Assembly (NCBI GenBank): GCA_021234155.1
Contig: JAJEKV010000096.1
Span: 1,250,010-1,314,009 of the forward strand
DNA: 64,000 bases
Reading direction: 5' to 3'
Origin: Isoetes taiwanensis
Lineage: Eukaryota > Streptophyta > Lycopodiopsida > Isoetales > Isoetaceae
The translations under genes and the position numbers were made by a program. Positions 44,198 to 55,550 of the stretch are shown one piece after another; position 1 is the first letter of the stretch; each line of letters starts with the position of its first letter. The notes under the pieces are model-generated. The model searched no databases. It saw only the letters and a list, made by a program, of their open reading frames with translations, and had not been told where the DNA came from.

Positions 44198-44486
44198 TAC
44201 ACGCTAAGCATGTTTTTAATCGCCTGACCTTTATCTATTTATTTATCTATCAAAGGTGTATAGGTTTTTTTCCCTCTGCTCAATGCATGCCAAGGGTGTA
44301 TATTTTTTTCCTGAATCTATTATTAGTTCACACGCCGAACGTGTAAAAATTTTTATCCCTGCTAATGCACGCCAAACGTGTACATAATTTGTTTCAACTC
44401 TTAGGTTAAACACGCTGGGCGTGTCTATTTTTTCCGAGTCTATCATTACATATATATAAAATAAATATAACATGCCAGGTGTGAAT
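44198..44486. repeat. Palindrome cluster, 6 sites (element A)
   Basis: Sites near 44198-44216, 44285-44306, 44327-44350, 44368-44384, 44407-44428 and 44469-44486 have the form ACACGCnnnnCGTGT, that is, the element B palindrome with CpG decayed to CpA/TpG. The clearest is ACACGCTGGGCGTGT at about 44409. The cluster ends about 30 bp before the ORF at 44517, matching the position of the first cluster in element B. Confidence 0.75.
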
Positions 44487-44516
44487 ACTGAAAATCATCT
44501 AACTTCCTATTGTTAG

Positions 44517-45299
44517 ATGCCAAACTACATAAATCACCTAGTTGGTGAACAAGATGCAATTGTGGGGTACACTCATATGGCGCAGCAAACATACAACTCT
44601 GATCCAGCTGCTCCTCCAAGCTCCAGTCCGGTTGAAACCCCTCCAAGCTCCAGTTTGGCTGAAGCCCCTCCGAGCTCAGCTCCAATTGCACCAATCTCGC
44701 ATCCCCTTCAATACTTGGAACAAGTGATGTTGATGAACGCAGAGCGCAGGGCCATTTTACATCTGGGCTCTGAGGCCTTTGACATAACAAGGAGGCTGGC
44801 CGCATTGACTGATCACTTCGATAATGCTGTTCATACATTGGTCGAGAGCAAATCTCGCAACTGCCAGCTTGAGATTCAAAATCAGGAGCTTCATTTCTTA
44901 GTAGCCAGCCTCTATGTCCGCTTAGAACTAGCACAATACAACGCAATGCCGCCAGTGGAGCGGGAGTAGGAGCAGGAGGTGGAGATGGAGCAGGTGGGTG
45001 AGGTGGAGCTGGAGCCTGGAGTTTTCGCTGGGATCCTATCTGAAGAATTCACTATGCCCTGGAGTAGAAATGGGAGCATCGATAGCCAGGCTACTCAGTG
45101 GACAGGCATTAGGGCGGATTTGTGGTCTCAAAATGGCCTCGTAAGAGCCATTCCACGTCAGATTTCTTATTCTTCTCCCCAATGCCATGTAGATTACCTA
45201 CCCTTCATAGTTATAGATTCTCACGAATTTCGAGAGATTGCGCATTTATTGTCCCATTTTCACATATTAGAAACAAATAAAAAATATTTATGGCATTAA
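44517..45299 (+). pseudogene. Hypothetical protein of element A, one in-frame stop
   Basis: A 783-nt frame interrupted by a single TAG at 44967. The first part has a low-order Pro/Ser repeat (APPSSSPVETPPSSSLAEAPPSS), then a helical stretch (ERRAILHLGSEAFDITRRLAALTDHFDNAVHTLVESKSRNCQLEIQNQELHFL) that looks like a coiled coil. The second part has an acidic link and HVDYLPFIVIDSHEFREIAHLLSHF. I do not recognise a family. It holds the same place in element A as the 123-aa ORF holds in element B, though the sequences are not visibly alike. Confidence 0.45.
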
Positions 45300-46043
45300 A
45301 CCATCGCGACTACGACTAATAATGATGGCTTATTGACATTCATGAGGCAAAGGAATTTGAATATAAAGAAGTGATGGTTGATGTTGAAAGGAGGGCGCTG
45401 ATAATATCCATTCCTCATTGAGAATGAAACAAGCTTGAGATGCTCTATCGGACTTGTTCCCATATATATAGCGAATACATCTCAAAGAACAAGATGCAAA
45501 GAGGTTTGTGGAAGCCCCTAACAAAATCATTTAAGCTCATATGGATGCACTCAGTACATGCATATACTATGGGTGCATGCACCTCCCAGGGCGCATGCAC
45601 TTGGTTTTGTTAGAAATGGGACAATTATGAAGTGAACAAGGCATGGAGAAATCCCATAAGCATCCAAGGTAGCTTTTTTCATAGAAGCACTGAAAGGGGT
45701 GGAGGAAAAATAGTCACCATCCCTCTTAGATATATGACAGAATGGAGATATGATTAATAGCTATGCCAAAATAACTTATTGTGTTGAAGAGGAGGAGATC
45801 ACTGGAATAACATCGATCAAAGAAGTACCCCTTTAAGGAAGGGGAAATATCCGTGAAGATGCTAATAAATGACATTATACTTTGCAATGCAAAGGGTTTA
45901 TACATTCTTGAAGTACAAAGGTTATGGTGTTTGTGTTTAGATACCTCTAATACAAGAAGTCTTTGACTACTTTTCACAACAGGTTCCTTTAAAAATCTAC
46001 TGCTATTTAAATTATAGCAAAAATGGGTCTTGAAACTCTTTAA
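45300..46043. other. No recognisable gene
   Basis: AT-rich sequence with no family motifs. A frame at 45726-46046 on the minus strand has no features of a gene. The stretch ends in TTAA, the target site of the next element. Confidence 0.5.
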
Positions 46044-46429
46044 CACTAGAGTTGTCCCTTGCTGAACCCAAATGGGTTCATTTGTACACTTTTTTTGAAA
46101 TTCTATTATAGCTCCGAAATAAAGAATTTGTCTGCATACTCACAACATATTGTCCTCCATGAGTGTACATATAAGGAAAAATTTATGAAAAATATAGAAA
46201 GCTTCTATTACCAAATATAATGTGGAGCCAAATGCAAAGGGGTCAAGTTTATTCTCAAAGTCTTTAACATTTCTCACATTATTTTGCAAATTTATTTTTT
46301 TCTAGAAATTCTAATTCTTCTATCTTGTAAATGATGATATGAGAAAGCTATCACAAGAATTAAAAAAATCTATGGTAGAATTTTCGAGAAATAATTCCTT
46401 AAAGTTTGAAGTTCAGAAGTTCTTTATGG

Positions 46430-46860
46430 ACCCAGTTAGGTCCCCCGAGGGTCAAAATTTTGAAAATTCATAGTACTACTCTACTTTTTGAAAAAATGAA
46501 ATCCATTTAGCAAGACGTGTAGTACTTAGTATCTATTTCCATTGAAAATTAATAGTACTTTCACATTCTTATTCTATTTCAAATATCATGGATATGAAAT
46601 GGTTCTTGGATGTCTGTTTTTCAGAAATTCCTTAGGGACCTAACTGGGTCTCTCAAGGATTGAAATTATGATTTGCTCATTGATACATAAATTTTATGAA
46701 ATCACATGAAATTTGAAAAATGAGTAGCATTTGTAGGCTATGTTCATAGAAAATTATATTATCTTGAAATTTGTATTCCATGTTGAGTGTCATGAGATTA
46801 TAGCATATCATCGAAACCATTGAATTGAGTGTATTTCAAGGCGTGATTGTGCCAAAGTTG
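46430..46860. repeat. Two degenerate ~215-bp repeats
   Basis: The block GGACCCAGTTAGGTC at about 46428 and GGACCTAACTGGGTC at about 46636 start similar stretches (AGGGTCAAAATT and AGGATTGAAATT, then AT-rich sequence with ATAGTAC or ATAGAAA). They lie within the TTAA element. Confidence 0.5.
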
Positions 46861-47000
46861 TGAAGAATTTTATTGTGCCATTGAATATGGTGGTACAACT
46901 TCGAGTTAATCTTACAATTCAGGTGTTCATATTTAAAATCTCATAAGTATCATGAAGAACTAGTCCCTAAAATGGAGAAGGGATTGAGGGACCCATACTT

Positions 47001-47051
47001 ACCCAGGATAGTTCTAGTAACACTAGAGTTGTTACTAGAACTATCCTGGGT
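47001..47051. repeat. Perfect 21-bp inverted repeat with a TIR-like loop
   Basis: The arms 47001-47021 and 47031-47051 are exact inverted copies. The 9-nt loop ACTAGAGTT, with its neighbours, reproduces the first ten bases of the element end (CACTAGAGTT). Confidence 0.9.
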
Positions 47052-47559
47052 TCATCCACCAGAATTGGTCCAGCATATCCTTTGCCACTTAAACCCAGAT
47101 ATCTAACAAAAGAAATTTCCATTTCATAAGATACCACCACTTTTGAAATCTTCACTTGATTCTTTATGGCTATGGAGAATTTCATGACCAATGGATTTAC
47201 TTATATGTTGTGGTGATTGCCCAAACTTTATAGAATTCAGCAGTTTTTACGCCAGGCCAGAACTGCATTTTCTAAACTTTCTAGCATAAAGGGGTCCAAA
47301 CATTTCTAAAATTGAAAGTAATTGATGTTTTATTATAAAACATGTTGATTTGCATGTTTTCATGTTTCGCTGCTATTAGATGACATTATATGTAGTCGTC
47401 AAACTACATTTAGCTCAAAAAAGCTGTTTGAGGTTGTGAATTGTTTCTCCTTTACTATAACAAGTTTTGACGTAAGACTTGTGGCCATAAGTTATCAACT
47501 CTAAGAGCCATAATCCAATAATTTTTTGAAGTCTCCATAAGTCGCGTTGATCTCAATTT

Positions 47560-48920
47560 TCACGAAAGAAGATTTGGCACAGAATCCAGGACAAAAATAG
47601 AACTAAAATGGCGTAACTAAACTCATATATAAGCTTTCTATGGGCAATAAATGATGCATTCCATACATTCTACTTATATCTACATAATAAAGAATTTTAT
47701 CAACTTAAATATGGTGAATAACTATGTATTCTTTATATTTAGAAGTGGTTGCCAGTACATAAAATTGGAGCTTAGTTAAGGTAATAGTACAAAAAACTCA
47801 TCTTTTATGATAGGCAATCCCTTGCTTGCCAACATAGACATAAATCTTATGTTAAAAGTAACACATTATGTAGAAGATTTGATTTAAAATAGAAATGGAC
47901 CATTTCTAGTTTGTTCTTAGGCTTGCCATGTTTTAAAGCAAGGTAACATTCTTTTTCAACTCATGATTGACAAAACATGTGATACAAGTTCAAAATATAG
48001 TTTGTATCGTCTTAATGCAAAACATACGATGAAATCTTCTTATTTTTTACTATCATAAACTTAGGACACGTGTTTGCTACTTAGGAGTTCCTATTTTAGG
48101 TATAATAATAGTAACTTTAGCTTGTCTTTCATGATAGACTATAATTTTTATGAACTTAAGCTTCATTGGCAACATAGTTCTCCAATTTCATGTTAAACAT
48201 AACATAGTACTATATGTAAGACATGAATATAAATAGGCATGGACCATTATGGTCCACAATTAAATGAATTGGGTATAGAAGTATATCTCTTTAAGTATCA
48301 TTACAAACTCTATTTATTGTTAATTTGTCACTTATACAATGATATGGTGATTTTCTACCTTCTCTAACATAATTTTTGGAAGAATGAGCGGAGATTCATA
48401 TAGGTTCAATTTGCTTGTGCTTCAACATTACCATTAAATAAGGCAATTATAGCAACCAACTAATTTTTTCAAATAGAATACTATACATGGAATCTATATA
48501 TTCTTAAGGCGAGTTTAAAACGAATTAAGATGATGATGTTTTGGCTTTTTGAATAATCCTAAGCCATGTGGACTAATAGTAGGAAACAGACGTAGCAGTC
48601 TACCTTTATTTTTCATAGTTATAGCTTTTTATATTTGTTCTTCATTCTTTTGCATTACTTCCACAACTTGAGAAGTTTGAAAATACAAATTTTGAGTTCA
48701 CCATTCAATGCATAGGTTTATGAAATTCACGGAACACGTAATCTAACTGATAACTCGAAATGGACACTAGAAAGTTTACTCTAAACCTCAAGATAATGAG
48801 CATTGATTATTTTTAATGAATGGAGTGGTTCATGAGGTGCTTATATCCCACAATTGAAACTGAAGTCGATTAAGATGAGGGAGTTCTTAATTTTAAAAAG
48901 AAGCTGGACCAGTAATGGTC
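47560..48920. repeat. Degenerate ~340-bp tandem repeats
   Basis: The phrase GCAACATAG...TATGTAAGA...ATGGACCAT recurs near 47830-47905, 48155-48250 and, more weakly, near 48900. The last two carry GGACCATTATGGTCC and GGACCAGTAATGGTCC. The array fills much of the interior of the TTAA element. Confidence 0.5.
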
Positions 48921-49786
48921 CAAGGAAAACAAACCTTTCTTGATTTCTTGTGAACAAACGATGTGCTTTTTTAACGTGTTTGTTTTTAGAGTGATTCTAT
49001 ACTATGGTAACCTTTCATAATATGATTTTTTGGAGGATGAATTTGAATCATTTTACTCCTATATAGACATAAGTTATCAGTCACTTGTAAATGAAAAAAC
49101 AGAAGAAAATCAAAACTTCATCATTAAGGCTAATGGACATTTTTCTTAGATAAAGCAAGTTGTCTACCACTTATATTCAAAATTTTAGGTCAAAATTCAT
49201 TTCCTTACAAAAGTTGGAGATTTGATTTGGGAACAGCTTTCTGGAAACCAGTATTGGTTCACAGAAGACAAAAACAGTTTTGACCCTGCCAGATTCAAAC
49301 AACCCTATCTCCCTTCTCAGATCTCGGATTGAGATGCAGTTTTTTGTGTTTTACTCTCTAACTCGTGAAGAAAAATACAAAAATAACGAAAAAAATCATA
49401 AAAATCTTCTTACTGAGACAGTTTTACTTTATCTAAACATAAAGCAAAACAGACTTGACCCCTTGTGTTTACCTAAGTGTAACTCTCATAAACGCGGACC
49501 AATAGATTTTTAGGTATTTTTTCCATGCAATATGACTGCTACATATTAACATATAAGAAGGGTTTGACTGATTATTGAACCTTTGATGAATTTTGAAGCA
49601 AACAGTGCAAATGCACCTTTTTTGGTACATCATGTGACGACTCTAGTGTTAAGTAGTAGAAGAACTCTTTGACTAATTATCCATTTGATGACCATTTTTT
49701 AAGAAAATATGATATGTGACATTCTTATATACAAACATTTATAAAATTTATGAACATTGAAGGTCAAAGCCATCCTTGTTTAAAGA

Positions 49787-50968
49787 GGATCATATGATGC
49801 GAAATCTTCATGCGCAGAAGTAATTGCATATAAGAAATTCGCCTGGTGTGATCCTTTCGTAAAAAAGTAAATAGAAACATAAATATTGAACTTACAACTT
49901 AGCGTAAACAAATAGTATTTTACTTATACTTTTTAAAACATATTTTAATGTTATTTTTGTATAACATAACATTAAGATGGAACATAGCAAATCTGTATGG
50001 CGTGACCTACTTTCTTGTTTGCTGTTAAATTATAAACACAAGTACCCATTCAATAGCCTCCCATTTGCATGTGAAGTTCTAAGCCTATTTCAAATAGCAA
50101 ACACCTTTTTAATAAACTAACACTTTACATACTAACACTTTACACTTTAAATAAGATATTTCTTTCTTTCCTTTTACTTGAAAGCTATTTTTTTTTTCAA
50201 GATGGATCACATCAAGCGAATAATACATATGCAAAAAAAAAGGGACACACTAAATTCGCATGGTGTGATCCACTTTCTTATTTGTTGTCAAACTAAAATT
50301 AAACACAAGTACTCATTCCTATTTGTATCTAGAATGCTTTACCACTCTTAAGTACATAAGTCATTATCCCTTTTCAAAGAGCATATTCTTTTTCAAGAAG
50401 GATCACACCAAACGAATAGTACATATGCAACAAAAATGGAACACACTAAATTCGCATCGTGTGATCCACTTTCTTATTTGTTGTCAAATTAAAATTAAAC
50501 ACAAGTACCCCTTCTCATTTAATGCTTTACCACCCCAAACGTATAAAGTTATTAGTCCTTTTCAAAGAGCAGATCTTTTTTTAAGAAAGATCACATTAAG
50601 CGAATAATACATATGCAAAAAAAAAAAATAGAACACAATCATTTCACATGGTGTGATACGCTTTCTTGCTTGTTGTCAAATTAAATTTAAACACAAGTAC
50701 CCCTTCCTATTTGCATCTAAAATACTTTACCAACTCTAGTAGTACATAAAGTTATTAGCCCTTTTCAAAAAGCAAATACTTTATCAATAAATGAGCACGC
50801 CACATATCCACACTTAACTTCAAATAAGACACATATATGTTTCTTTTATTAAAAGATAATCAAAGTAATTTTTACTATAGGAAGTCATCTTTTTCCAAAA
50901 AGATCACACCAAGCGAATTTTGTATAAGCTAAAAGGTTGGAATATACTAAATTCGCATGGTGTGATCC
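49787..50968. repeat. Series of 68-bp inverted-repeat units
   Basis: Units at 49787-49854, 50204-50271, 50400-50467, about 50588-50658 and 50901-50968 each begin with a version of GGATCACACCAAGCGAAT and end with its inverted copy ATTCGCATGGTGTGATCC, 68-70 bp apart from end to end. A lone right arm is near 49990. Between units runs a shared linker (CACTTTCTTRTTTGTTGTCAAATT, written in part), giving a period of about 190-310 bp. No frame is coding. Confidence 0.85.
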
Positions 50969-51619
50969 ACTTTCTTGTTTGTTGTCAATAGATAATAACA
51001 CCAAGTCCCTCATCAATAGTCTCCCATTTGCATATAAAATATATATCATTCCAAGTTATATTATGTTTTATGAACTAAAGTTTTTCAAAGAGGGTCCCAA
51101 AGCAAAATACAAACACTTAATCAATAAGCAAAAGCTAGATTTTTATGTTATTTTATCAAACCTAACAATGTTTCCATATGTGACACTTTGAGTTAACTGA
51201 TTTAAAGGCTCATGAAAGCGACATTTTATACAATATGTCTTTGGAGCTTTTGTGTCATGGCATTAGTAAACACCTCTAATGGAGCAAATATTTTGTAACT
51301 CATTTTTTCAACAACCCTGGATGTACATCTTATCAAACATTTCTTCATTGCAAGGATACCATTCTCATAACTTTGCGGCTTGCACAATTCGCTTAAAAGA
51401 GGTCATGGGACGACTTTCAAGCTCGGCTTCCACAACTTTACAACGTAAAACTAGGTGCCCATTGCCCTGAATGTATATCTTGGAAAAGCATGTCTCTTAT
51501 GTCCATATGTTAGACAACAACGATGCTAGTAATGCTTTTCCCTAGTCTCAAATCCCCGACATCTGATAAATATAGGCCAAAGAAAAATATTTGATCCAGT
51601 GAGTGAATATAAATCAAGA

Positions 51620-51769
51620 AGAATAGAATAGAATAGAATATGATTTTATCGTCCACGGAGACCAACTGGCCTATGGGACCCAAGTACAAAGAGAGAGCAG
51701 CAGGCGTATTACTACCAGGATTAAAAAACCCCCGCCCCGAAGAAAAAAGAAAAAAGAAAAAAGAAGCAA
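51620..51769 (-). mobile_element. LINE tail, severely 5'-truncated (same family as copies E and F)
   Basis: On the minus strand the last about 120 bp match the end of LINE copy F at 62720-62850, including CTGCTGCTCTCTCTTTGTAC, GGCCAGTTGGTCTCCGTGG and the (TTCTA)n tail. The 5' edge is marked by an (AAAAAGA)-type purine run that joins the 68-bp unit at 51770. Confidence 0.85.
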
Positions 51770-51837
51770 GGATCACATGATGCGAAATCTCACTAAACAT
51801 TCACAAAGTGCGTATGCATTTTCGCATGGTGTGATCC
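51770..51837. repeat. Isolated 68-bp inverted-repeat unit
   Basis: GGATCACATGATGCGAAAT and TTTCGCATGGTGTGATCC again bound exactly 68 bp, but the linker that joins the other units is absent here. This unit is about 800 bp from the rest of the series and directly abuts the LINE tail. Confidence 0.85.
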
Positions 51838-52913
51838 ATGTATTATTAAGGGTGCAAATTTGCAAATATCCTCCTCTTCAAATCCCTTTCCCCCCTCCCT
51901 TCCCTTTTTTTTTTTTGCAATATACTATCCATAGCATTTATTTTGAACCCTATAGTTCTACCTATTCATTGCGTATGAATGTCGCTCCGGCGATGTAACT
52001 CCATAGTCACCCTTCGTTAAGGATAGCATTCTCACCCACGAGCCTATGGATAGATATCCTTCCACCGTCATGCCTTTATTGTTTTGTCAGTGATGAACTG
52101 CAGAAGCAATGTAGGAGTACTAGGAGCAATGATGGATGCAATTAGAGATACAGATCGGTCGTTGAATTGTAAGAATGAATGGCAGGAAGCAATACGATGA
52201 ATGGGAAGAGCTGAAAAGTAGGAAAACTTCAGAATGAAAATTTGGGTAGTAAAAACATGGCATGTAATGTACGTTTGCTTGTCCGCACATCGCCTCGTCG
52301 TTGTTGCTTAACTCTATGCTCGCCCCGCAAAAACACAGACACTATTGGAGACTTGGATTCCAAATGAAGAGTGAAGGCGGAGAGGATGCACGTACGTAGC
52401 GGTGCTAATGTGAACAATGGAAATCTTGGTGCCAAAATTTGATAACGTGGTTGGTGCATGTGGGCATGTGCACAGTAGGCGGAAAAAGTAGCCATTATTT
52501 TGGTCCGCGATACGATTTTCGAAAAATGCGGGCCATTAATGTGGTTGCAATGAATGCACAAACATGTCCTATGAAATTTCGCCATGTGGATGCCAAGTAA
52601 GCCTGCTCCTCTTTCTGACTTTGGAAAAAAATGCGCAAACATCATTGGTCGCGAGAAACATGACGTGGAATTCTGGCATCCAAGTTATGGGCCATTTTGA
52701 GACCCCAAATCCGCCCTAATGGCTCGAAACAGTTTGAGATTTTGTGTGTCTGGTTTATCCAGATTATAATTGTAAAATTACAGCCCGGCTACTCAGTAGA
52801 CCGGGCTTGAAACAAAGATTTTGTATGTTTGTCTTGATTTATCCAGATTATAATTGTAAAATTTTGTCAATCAATACAACAAATTTTGTCTACTTCTATT
52901 ACATGTTACATAT
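51838..52913. other. No recognisable gene
   Basis: A minus-strand frame at 52229-52645 has no motif or codon pattern that convinces me. Two copies of TTTATCCAGATTATAATTGTAAAATT lie near 52755 and 52836, an 81-bp direct duplication. No site cluster is seen. Confidence 0.5.
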
Positions 52914-53120
52914 CTTTTTTAATCGGTTTCTTGGTCATGCATCAAAAGTTCCAAAACTTTCACCAATTGTATCCCCACTGGGGTGTCTATGAGGTAAAGC
53001 TTCGTCCATAGCGCAGTAGTTCATCACTATAACTCCAACATACTTATCCCCGAGCTGAATTCCATGACAGTTTGCAGTCGGATCGAACGAGTCGATTTTG
53101 CATAATCCTACTTTCCTTTT
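52914..53120 (-). pseudogene. DUF8039-like exon, damaged (element A)
   Basis: Homologue of 36187-36430. It encodes RKVGLCKIDSFDPTANCHGIQLG, then VIVMNYCAMDEALPHRHPSGDTIGESFGTFDA and a stop (TGA) where element B has the tryptophan of AWP, then PRNRLKK. The donor is lost (AAAAAAGATATG instead of AAAAAGGTATG). As in element B it lies on the minus strand directly before the RG-rich exon of the divergent gene. Confidence 0.65.
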
Positions 53121-53604
53121 CTAATTTGTAGTTTATATGAAACGTTCATCTTTGACACTGCAGACAATTGCCTAGTCAGACACCTACTATTGGAAATTAT
53201 TGTATGAGCTATAGGAATGAGATGCGTACCAGATTTTTGTAGCCATTCTTGAGAAGCCGAATCGAGTTCTTGAAAGGGAAACGCAGGCGGTCGGGAGAAA
53301 TTCAAATTACAAGAAAGATTACGTTAGCCACGTTTAGACGGGATAAAAGTAATCAATGAAAGAACTCGGTAGATTGGTTTTTAAAAACTCAATGAAAGAA
53401 GTCGGACGGGTTCTTTTTTTTCGAAAGTGAATCTTCGTCATTATTATTTTTTGTGTTAAGAATATTTCGAAACTGCATATTGAGTTCTCTTGAAATTCAA
53501 ATTTTTTGTGCAGGCAGAAAGCTAATTCTTGGCAGCTCCTTTTCTTTGAGCAGCTCGAACGCTTATCTAGGCGACCTTCTGACTCTGTTACTAGGTGATT
53601 CAGA

Positions 53605-53723
53605 GATGTTTTCTAGAACAAAAGGTGGTCGAGGCAGACGGGACCAAGGGAGCGGTGGCAGAGGAAACTCAAAACCCGGCTCTTCTCAAGTTTCATAGGA
53701 CGTTGATCTGACCCCTATTCAAG
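53605..53723 (+). pseudogene. ParB-like gene, RG-rich first exon (element A)
   Basis: ATG at 53605 gives MFSRTKGGRGRRDQGSGGRGNSKPGSSQVS and then a TAG at 53696. The frame continues DVDLTPIQ to the donor CAAG|GTATTT, which matches the element B donor and phase. The start codon is present here but the exon is broken, the reverse of element B. Confidence 0.6.
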
Positions 53724-54011
53724 GTATTTAATCTGCCTTTTCGCCACAAAATACACATTGTGTAGAGAATATTATGCTTTGCATGAGTTTGAGTTCTTTC
53801 CTTGCAACTTACAAGATATATTACCTTCAGTAATGCTCTGATTCTCTTCTTTTTGGAATATAATTTTGCTCTATTTTTTAGAATATAGTTCTTAGTAGTT
53901 TTAAACAGAAGGGTACACACCCATTTGAAATATAGTTCTTAGTAGTTTTAAATAGAGGGGTACATGCTCAGCATGAACAGGAGGTTTGACAATTAGAGAT
54001 CACAGTCTTCA

Positions 54012-54240
54012 ATGAGGGTAGGAAAGGATGACATTAAATTCGTCATCATTGGCGGGCAGCATTCCGTTGAGGCACAAAAGGCCCTCATCTGGCAGGCAGA
54101 ACAAACATGCCAAACCATGTTCTACAATCACTATGCGTATCTATGGGAGGTGTCAACTCTTGGATGCCAATATTTCATCTGCAAATATGGCTGAGATTAG
54201 TGCAACTTTAAACAAAATGAGGAAGACGTTTCTATACAAA
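54012..54240 (+). pseudogene. ParB-like 'GQHS' exon (element A)
   Basis: The frame opens DDIKFVIIGGQHSVEAQKALIWQAEQTCQTMFYNHYAYLWEV, matching the end of the element B exon (IIDGQHSMEAHKVLI), except that glycine replaces the motif aspartate. A frameshift near 54145 moves the rest (LDANISSANMAEISATLNKMRKTFLYKR) into another frame. The exon ends at a good donor, AAAAG|GTAATT (54240). Most of the upstream domain seen in element B is missing here, because the exon starts only about 10 codons before the motif. Confidence 0.6.
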
Positions 54241-54302
54241 AGGTAATTAACTACAGTAGAATATTATCATTTTAATATTCAGTCGTGCTTTTAAATCATT
54301 TC

Positions 54303-54521
54303 AATTCATGCCAGGGTGCTTTTAAGTCAATTGAATTCACGCCATACGTGTTTTAAAGCACGCCTAGCGTGAATTGCGTTAATAACTTAATTCAGTTTAA
54401 TTCACGTCAGACGTACTTTCTACACAGCATAAACACGCCTGGCGCGAATTGCTTTGATTTAAAAGCATGCCTGGCATGAATTGCGTTAATAGCTTAATTC
54501 ATTTCACGCCAGGCGTACTTT
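54303..54521. repeat. Palindrome cluster, 7 sites (element A)
   Basis: Seven sites in 219 bp at about 54303, 54334, 54355, 54400, 54430, 54462 and 54500. The typical form is AATTCACGCCAGGCGTGCTTT. The best is AAACACGCCTGGCGCGAATT at 54431-54450. CpG sites are partly decayed. The cluster falls in the intron between the GQHS exon and the next exon. Confidence 0.85.
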
Positions 54522-54581
54522 CTGTGTTGATCAGTTTGCTCGTCAACATTGGGTAGAATATGGCTGCCCATTACCCACCAG

Positions 54582-55408
54582 ATAGGGTAGGTCAAAGTCT
54601 GAGGCATTCAAGCTGCTAGAGCAAACTCTGACGCAGATAATTATACAGGAGAAGAAGAAGACTGCAAGAAAATCAAAGAAAAAAGGTGGTGATGACAATG
54701 CAGATCCTTCTAATAGCACATCTAGCAGGTCAGGTCCAACAGACTCGTATAAGATTGTCTTTTGTAAAGAGGCAGTATGTGGAATGAATTCTGGGATGTT
54801 TATACACAACAGAAGCTGCCAGATACTATGGGTAGGGTGCCTCCTATTGATGTAAGCATCTTTGACTTGAATGTGACAGAGATGAGAAAGACTCAGGGGC
54901 TAGACGACACTGAGACCATTTGGGTTTTAGACCAGTGCCTGAAGAAGGAAGTCTTATACAAGAAGAGTGCTTTCATTAAGGATAGGATGTCCTTCTTGAG
55001 TGCTACAGCCATGTGAACGACGTACGTACAATGAAGTTAGCTGTAGGAGCTGAGTTACAAAGTCTATCGGGGGATGTGGCATTATCTGAAATTGGATTGC
55101 TGGACAAATGCAAGGTCAGTAATGATGACATCAAGAAGTTTTTATTCTGGTCAAATGACTTCCTAAAGAATTGGAAGGCTAAAAATGCAAAACATAAAGA
55201 GACTCTGCCCCCTAAGGTACTGGCCGAGTTGAGAAGAAAAGTGGCCCTTGTGAAGAACATTACAGGAGAAGAAGACACTGTCCAGTATTTAGCCTCCATT
55301 GGGTACAAAGGTCTCTTGCCAGAATCAACACTTGCCTTAGAAATATATCACTCTTTGTGTTGGACAGTCTTCTTTACCAGCCACATAGGATTGACAACTG
55401 AGAGGTGA
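54582..55408 (+). pseudogene. ParB-like gene, later exon region (element A)
   Basis: After a plausible acceptor (TTACCCACCAG) a frame encodes KLLEQTLTQIIIQEKKKTARKSKKKGGDDNADPSN, a basic patch like a nuclear signal. Then, after frame changes near 54775 and 55012, come FWDVYTQQKLPDTMGRVPPIDVSIFDLNVTEMRKTQGLDDTETIW, KKSAFIKDRMSFL and a helical segment (SEIGLLDKCKVSNDDIKKFLFWSNDFLKNWKAKNAKHKETLPPKVLAELRRKVALVKNI). I do not recognise these parts. In ParB proteins a helix-turn-helix DNA-binding region follows the box, and the helical segment could play that role, but this is a guess. Confidence 0.45.
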
Positions 55409-55550
55409 CTCACATCTGCATGCATTATCCGCTGCTCATGATCTGGAGTGCCTCAAGTTATTAGGGAGGGATGCCTAATATATGATATTAGGGATAATGA
55501 GCTGCGAACATCACGGAAGATGGCACACGTGATCTTCATTATGATATCCA

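Larger units (their letters stand above)
46044..49648. mobile_element. 3.6-kb non-coding TTAA-flanked TIR element
   Basis: CACTAGAGTTGTC at 46044 and its inverted copy (one mismatch) ending at 49648 form 13-bp terminal inverted repeats. TTAA lies directly outside both (46040-46043 and 49649-49652). TTAA target duplications are the hallmark of piggyBac and Kolobok-type elements. The CACTAG end also recalls CACTA elements, but those duplicate 2-3 bp. No credible ORF lies inside; the largest is 77 codons. The interior is AT-rich with degenerate tandem repeats and a perfect hairpin. It is therefore a non-autonomous or heavily decayed element. Confidence 0.7.

Noticed and set aside
46044-49648. 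Classification as a CACTA (En/Spm) element because the ends read CACTAG
   Set aside because: The flanks are a 4-bp TTAA duplication rather than 2-3 bp, and no subterminal CACTA-type repeats or En/Spm genes are present.
49787-51837. CRISPR-like array
   Set aside because: Repeats are paired inverted arms with constant internal length, linkers are similar to each other rather than unique spacers, and the DNA is plant nuclear.
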